From: CAYLJO01 sp964383905
GTDB taxonomy: Bacteria; Acidobacteriota; Blastocatellia; Pyrinomonadales; Pyrinomonadaceae
Length of the DNA: 22,288 bases
Direction: 5' to 3'
Assembly: GCA_964383905.1 (NCBI GenBank)
Contig: CAYLJO010000097.1
Location: 1 to 22,288, forward strand
Shown here: piece after piece, positions 22,166 to 22,288 of the stretch
Layout: every line of letters starts with the position of its first letter
Position numbering within the stretch: the stretch's first letter is position 1
Notes under the pieces: model-generated
Told to the model about the DNA's origin: nothing
What the model saw: only the letters and a program-made list of their open reading frames with translations
The model's database searches: none
Position numbers and translations under genes: made by a program

Positions 22166-22288
22166 ATGAACAGAAAGATGGCGAGGTTAATGATGCTCCT
22201 GGGAGCGATGATCTTGCCCGGCCTCGTGGAACCGGCCCCACCTCTCAGGCAGGACGCCCCTGCTCAAATAGGCCGCAAGATCCCGTTC
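22166..22288 (+). CDS. Exported protein, 5' end only
   Basis: Forty-one codons from ATG 22166 stay open to the window edge. The start MNRKMARLMMLLGAMILPGL is a typical signal peptide, followed by Pro/Ala-rich residues and then APAQIGRKIPF. A GAGAG precedes the start. The IGRKIPF stretch resembles the beginning of thioredoxin-like (redoxin) domains in exported proteins, but it is too short for a real assignment. Confidence 0.6.
   Translation, partial: MNRKMARLMMLLGAMILPGLVEPAPPLRQDAPAQIGRKIPF

Overview
The window looks like a chromosomal segment of a GC-rich, Gram-negative soil or aquatic bacterium. I would place it in Acidobacteriota, class Blastocatellia (Pyrinomonas/Blastocatella-like). 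This is inferred from three things: the secreted DUF1800 + DUF1501 gene pair, a sigma factor followed by a long Ala/Ser/Thr-rich membrane anti-sigma factor, and dispersed AGAGGACGCAGAGG- and CGCAAAGG-type repeats. No rRNA, tRNA, CRISPR array, transposase or prophage gene was found.

Layout. (1) 1-839: a vapBC-type toxin-antitoxin operon whose promoter carries two identical ATGTACAT palindromes 21 bp apart. (2) 841-966: first copy of a dispersed repeat, then a bidirectional terminator. (3) 1145-6391, minus strand: a type IV pilus motor operon in the order pilB, a secreted His/Arg-rich protein of unknown function, pilT, pilC. A good sigma-70-like promoter lies upstream of pilB. (4) 6660-7967, minus: a secreted TPR protein with its own hairpin terminator. 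(5) 8097-9466, minus: queE-queC of the 7-deazaguanine (preQ0/queuosine) pathway, with a 20-bp palindrome just before queE. (6) 9764-14502, plus: sigma factor, anti-sigma factor, a second copy of the dispersed repeat, a zinc-ribbon membrane protein and a secreted M28 metallopeptidase with an Fn3-like tail. (7) 14799-15080, plus: a 93-residue protein made of four 23-residue repeats, with its own promoter-like region and terminator. (8) 15417-18791, plus: the DUF1800/DUF1501 export-linked pair, with an 11-bp hairpin between the genes and a perfect 23-bp hairpin after them. (9) 19337-19819, plus: a stand-alone receiver-domain response regulator with a structured leader. (10) 19886-22002, minus: nitrilase-superfamily amidase, SDR dehydrogenase and carboxymuconolactone-decarboxylase-like protein, probably one operon. 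(11) 22166 to the edge, plus: the start of an exported protein.

How the parts fit. The pil genes give the ATPases and inner-membrane platform for pilus extension and retraction; pilins, secretin and alignment genes are not here. queE and queC are consecutive enzymes making preQ0. The sigma/anti-sigma pair is a membrane-coupled transcriptional switch whose regulon cannot be read from the window. The nitrilase-SDR-CMD trio looks like a small-molecule catabolic or detoxification set of unknown substrate.

The least explained items are the four-repeat small protein with its palindromic promoter, the His/Arg-rich protein inside the pilus operon, the DUF1800/DUF1501 pair with its hairpins, and the two families of short dispersed repeats.
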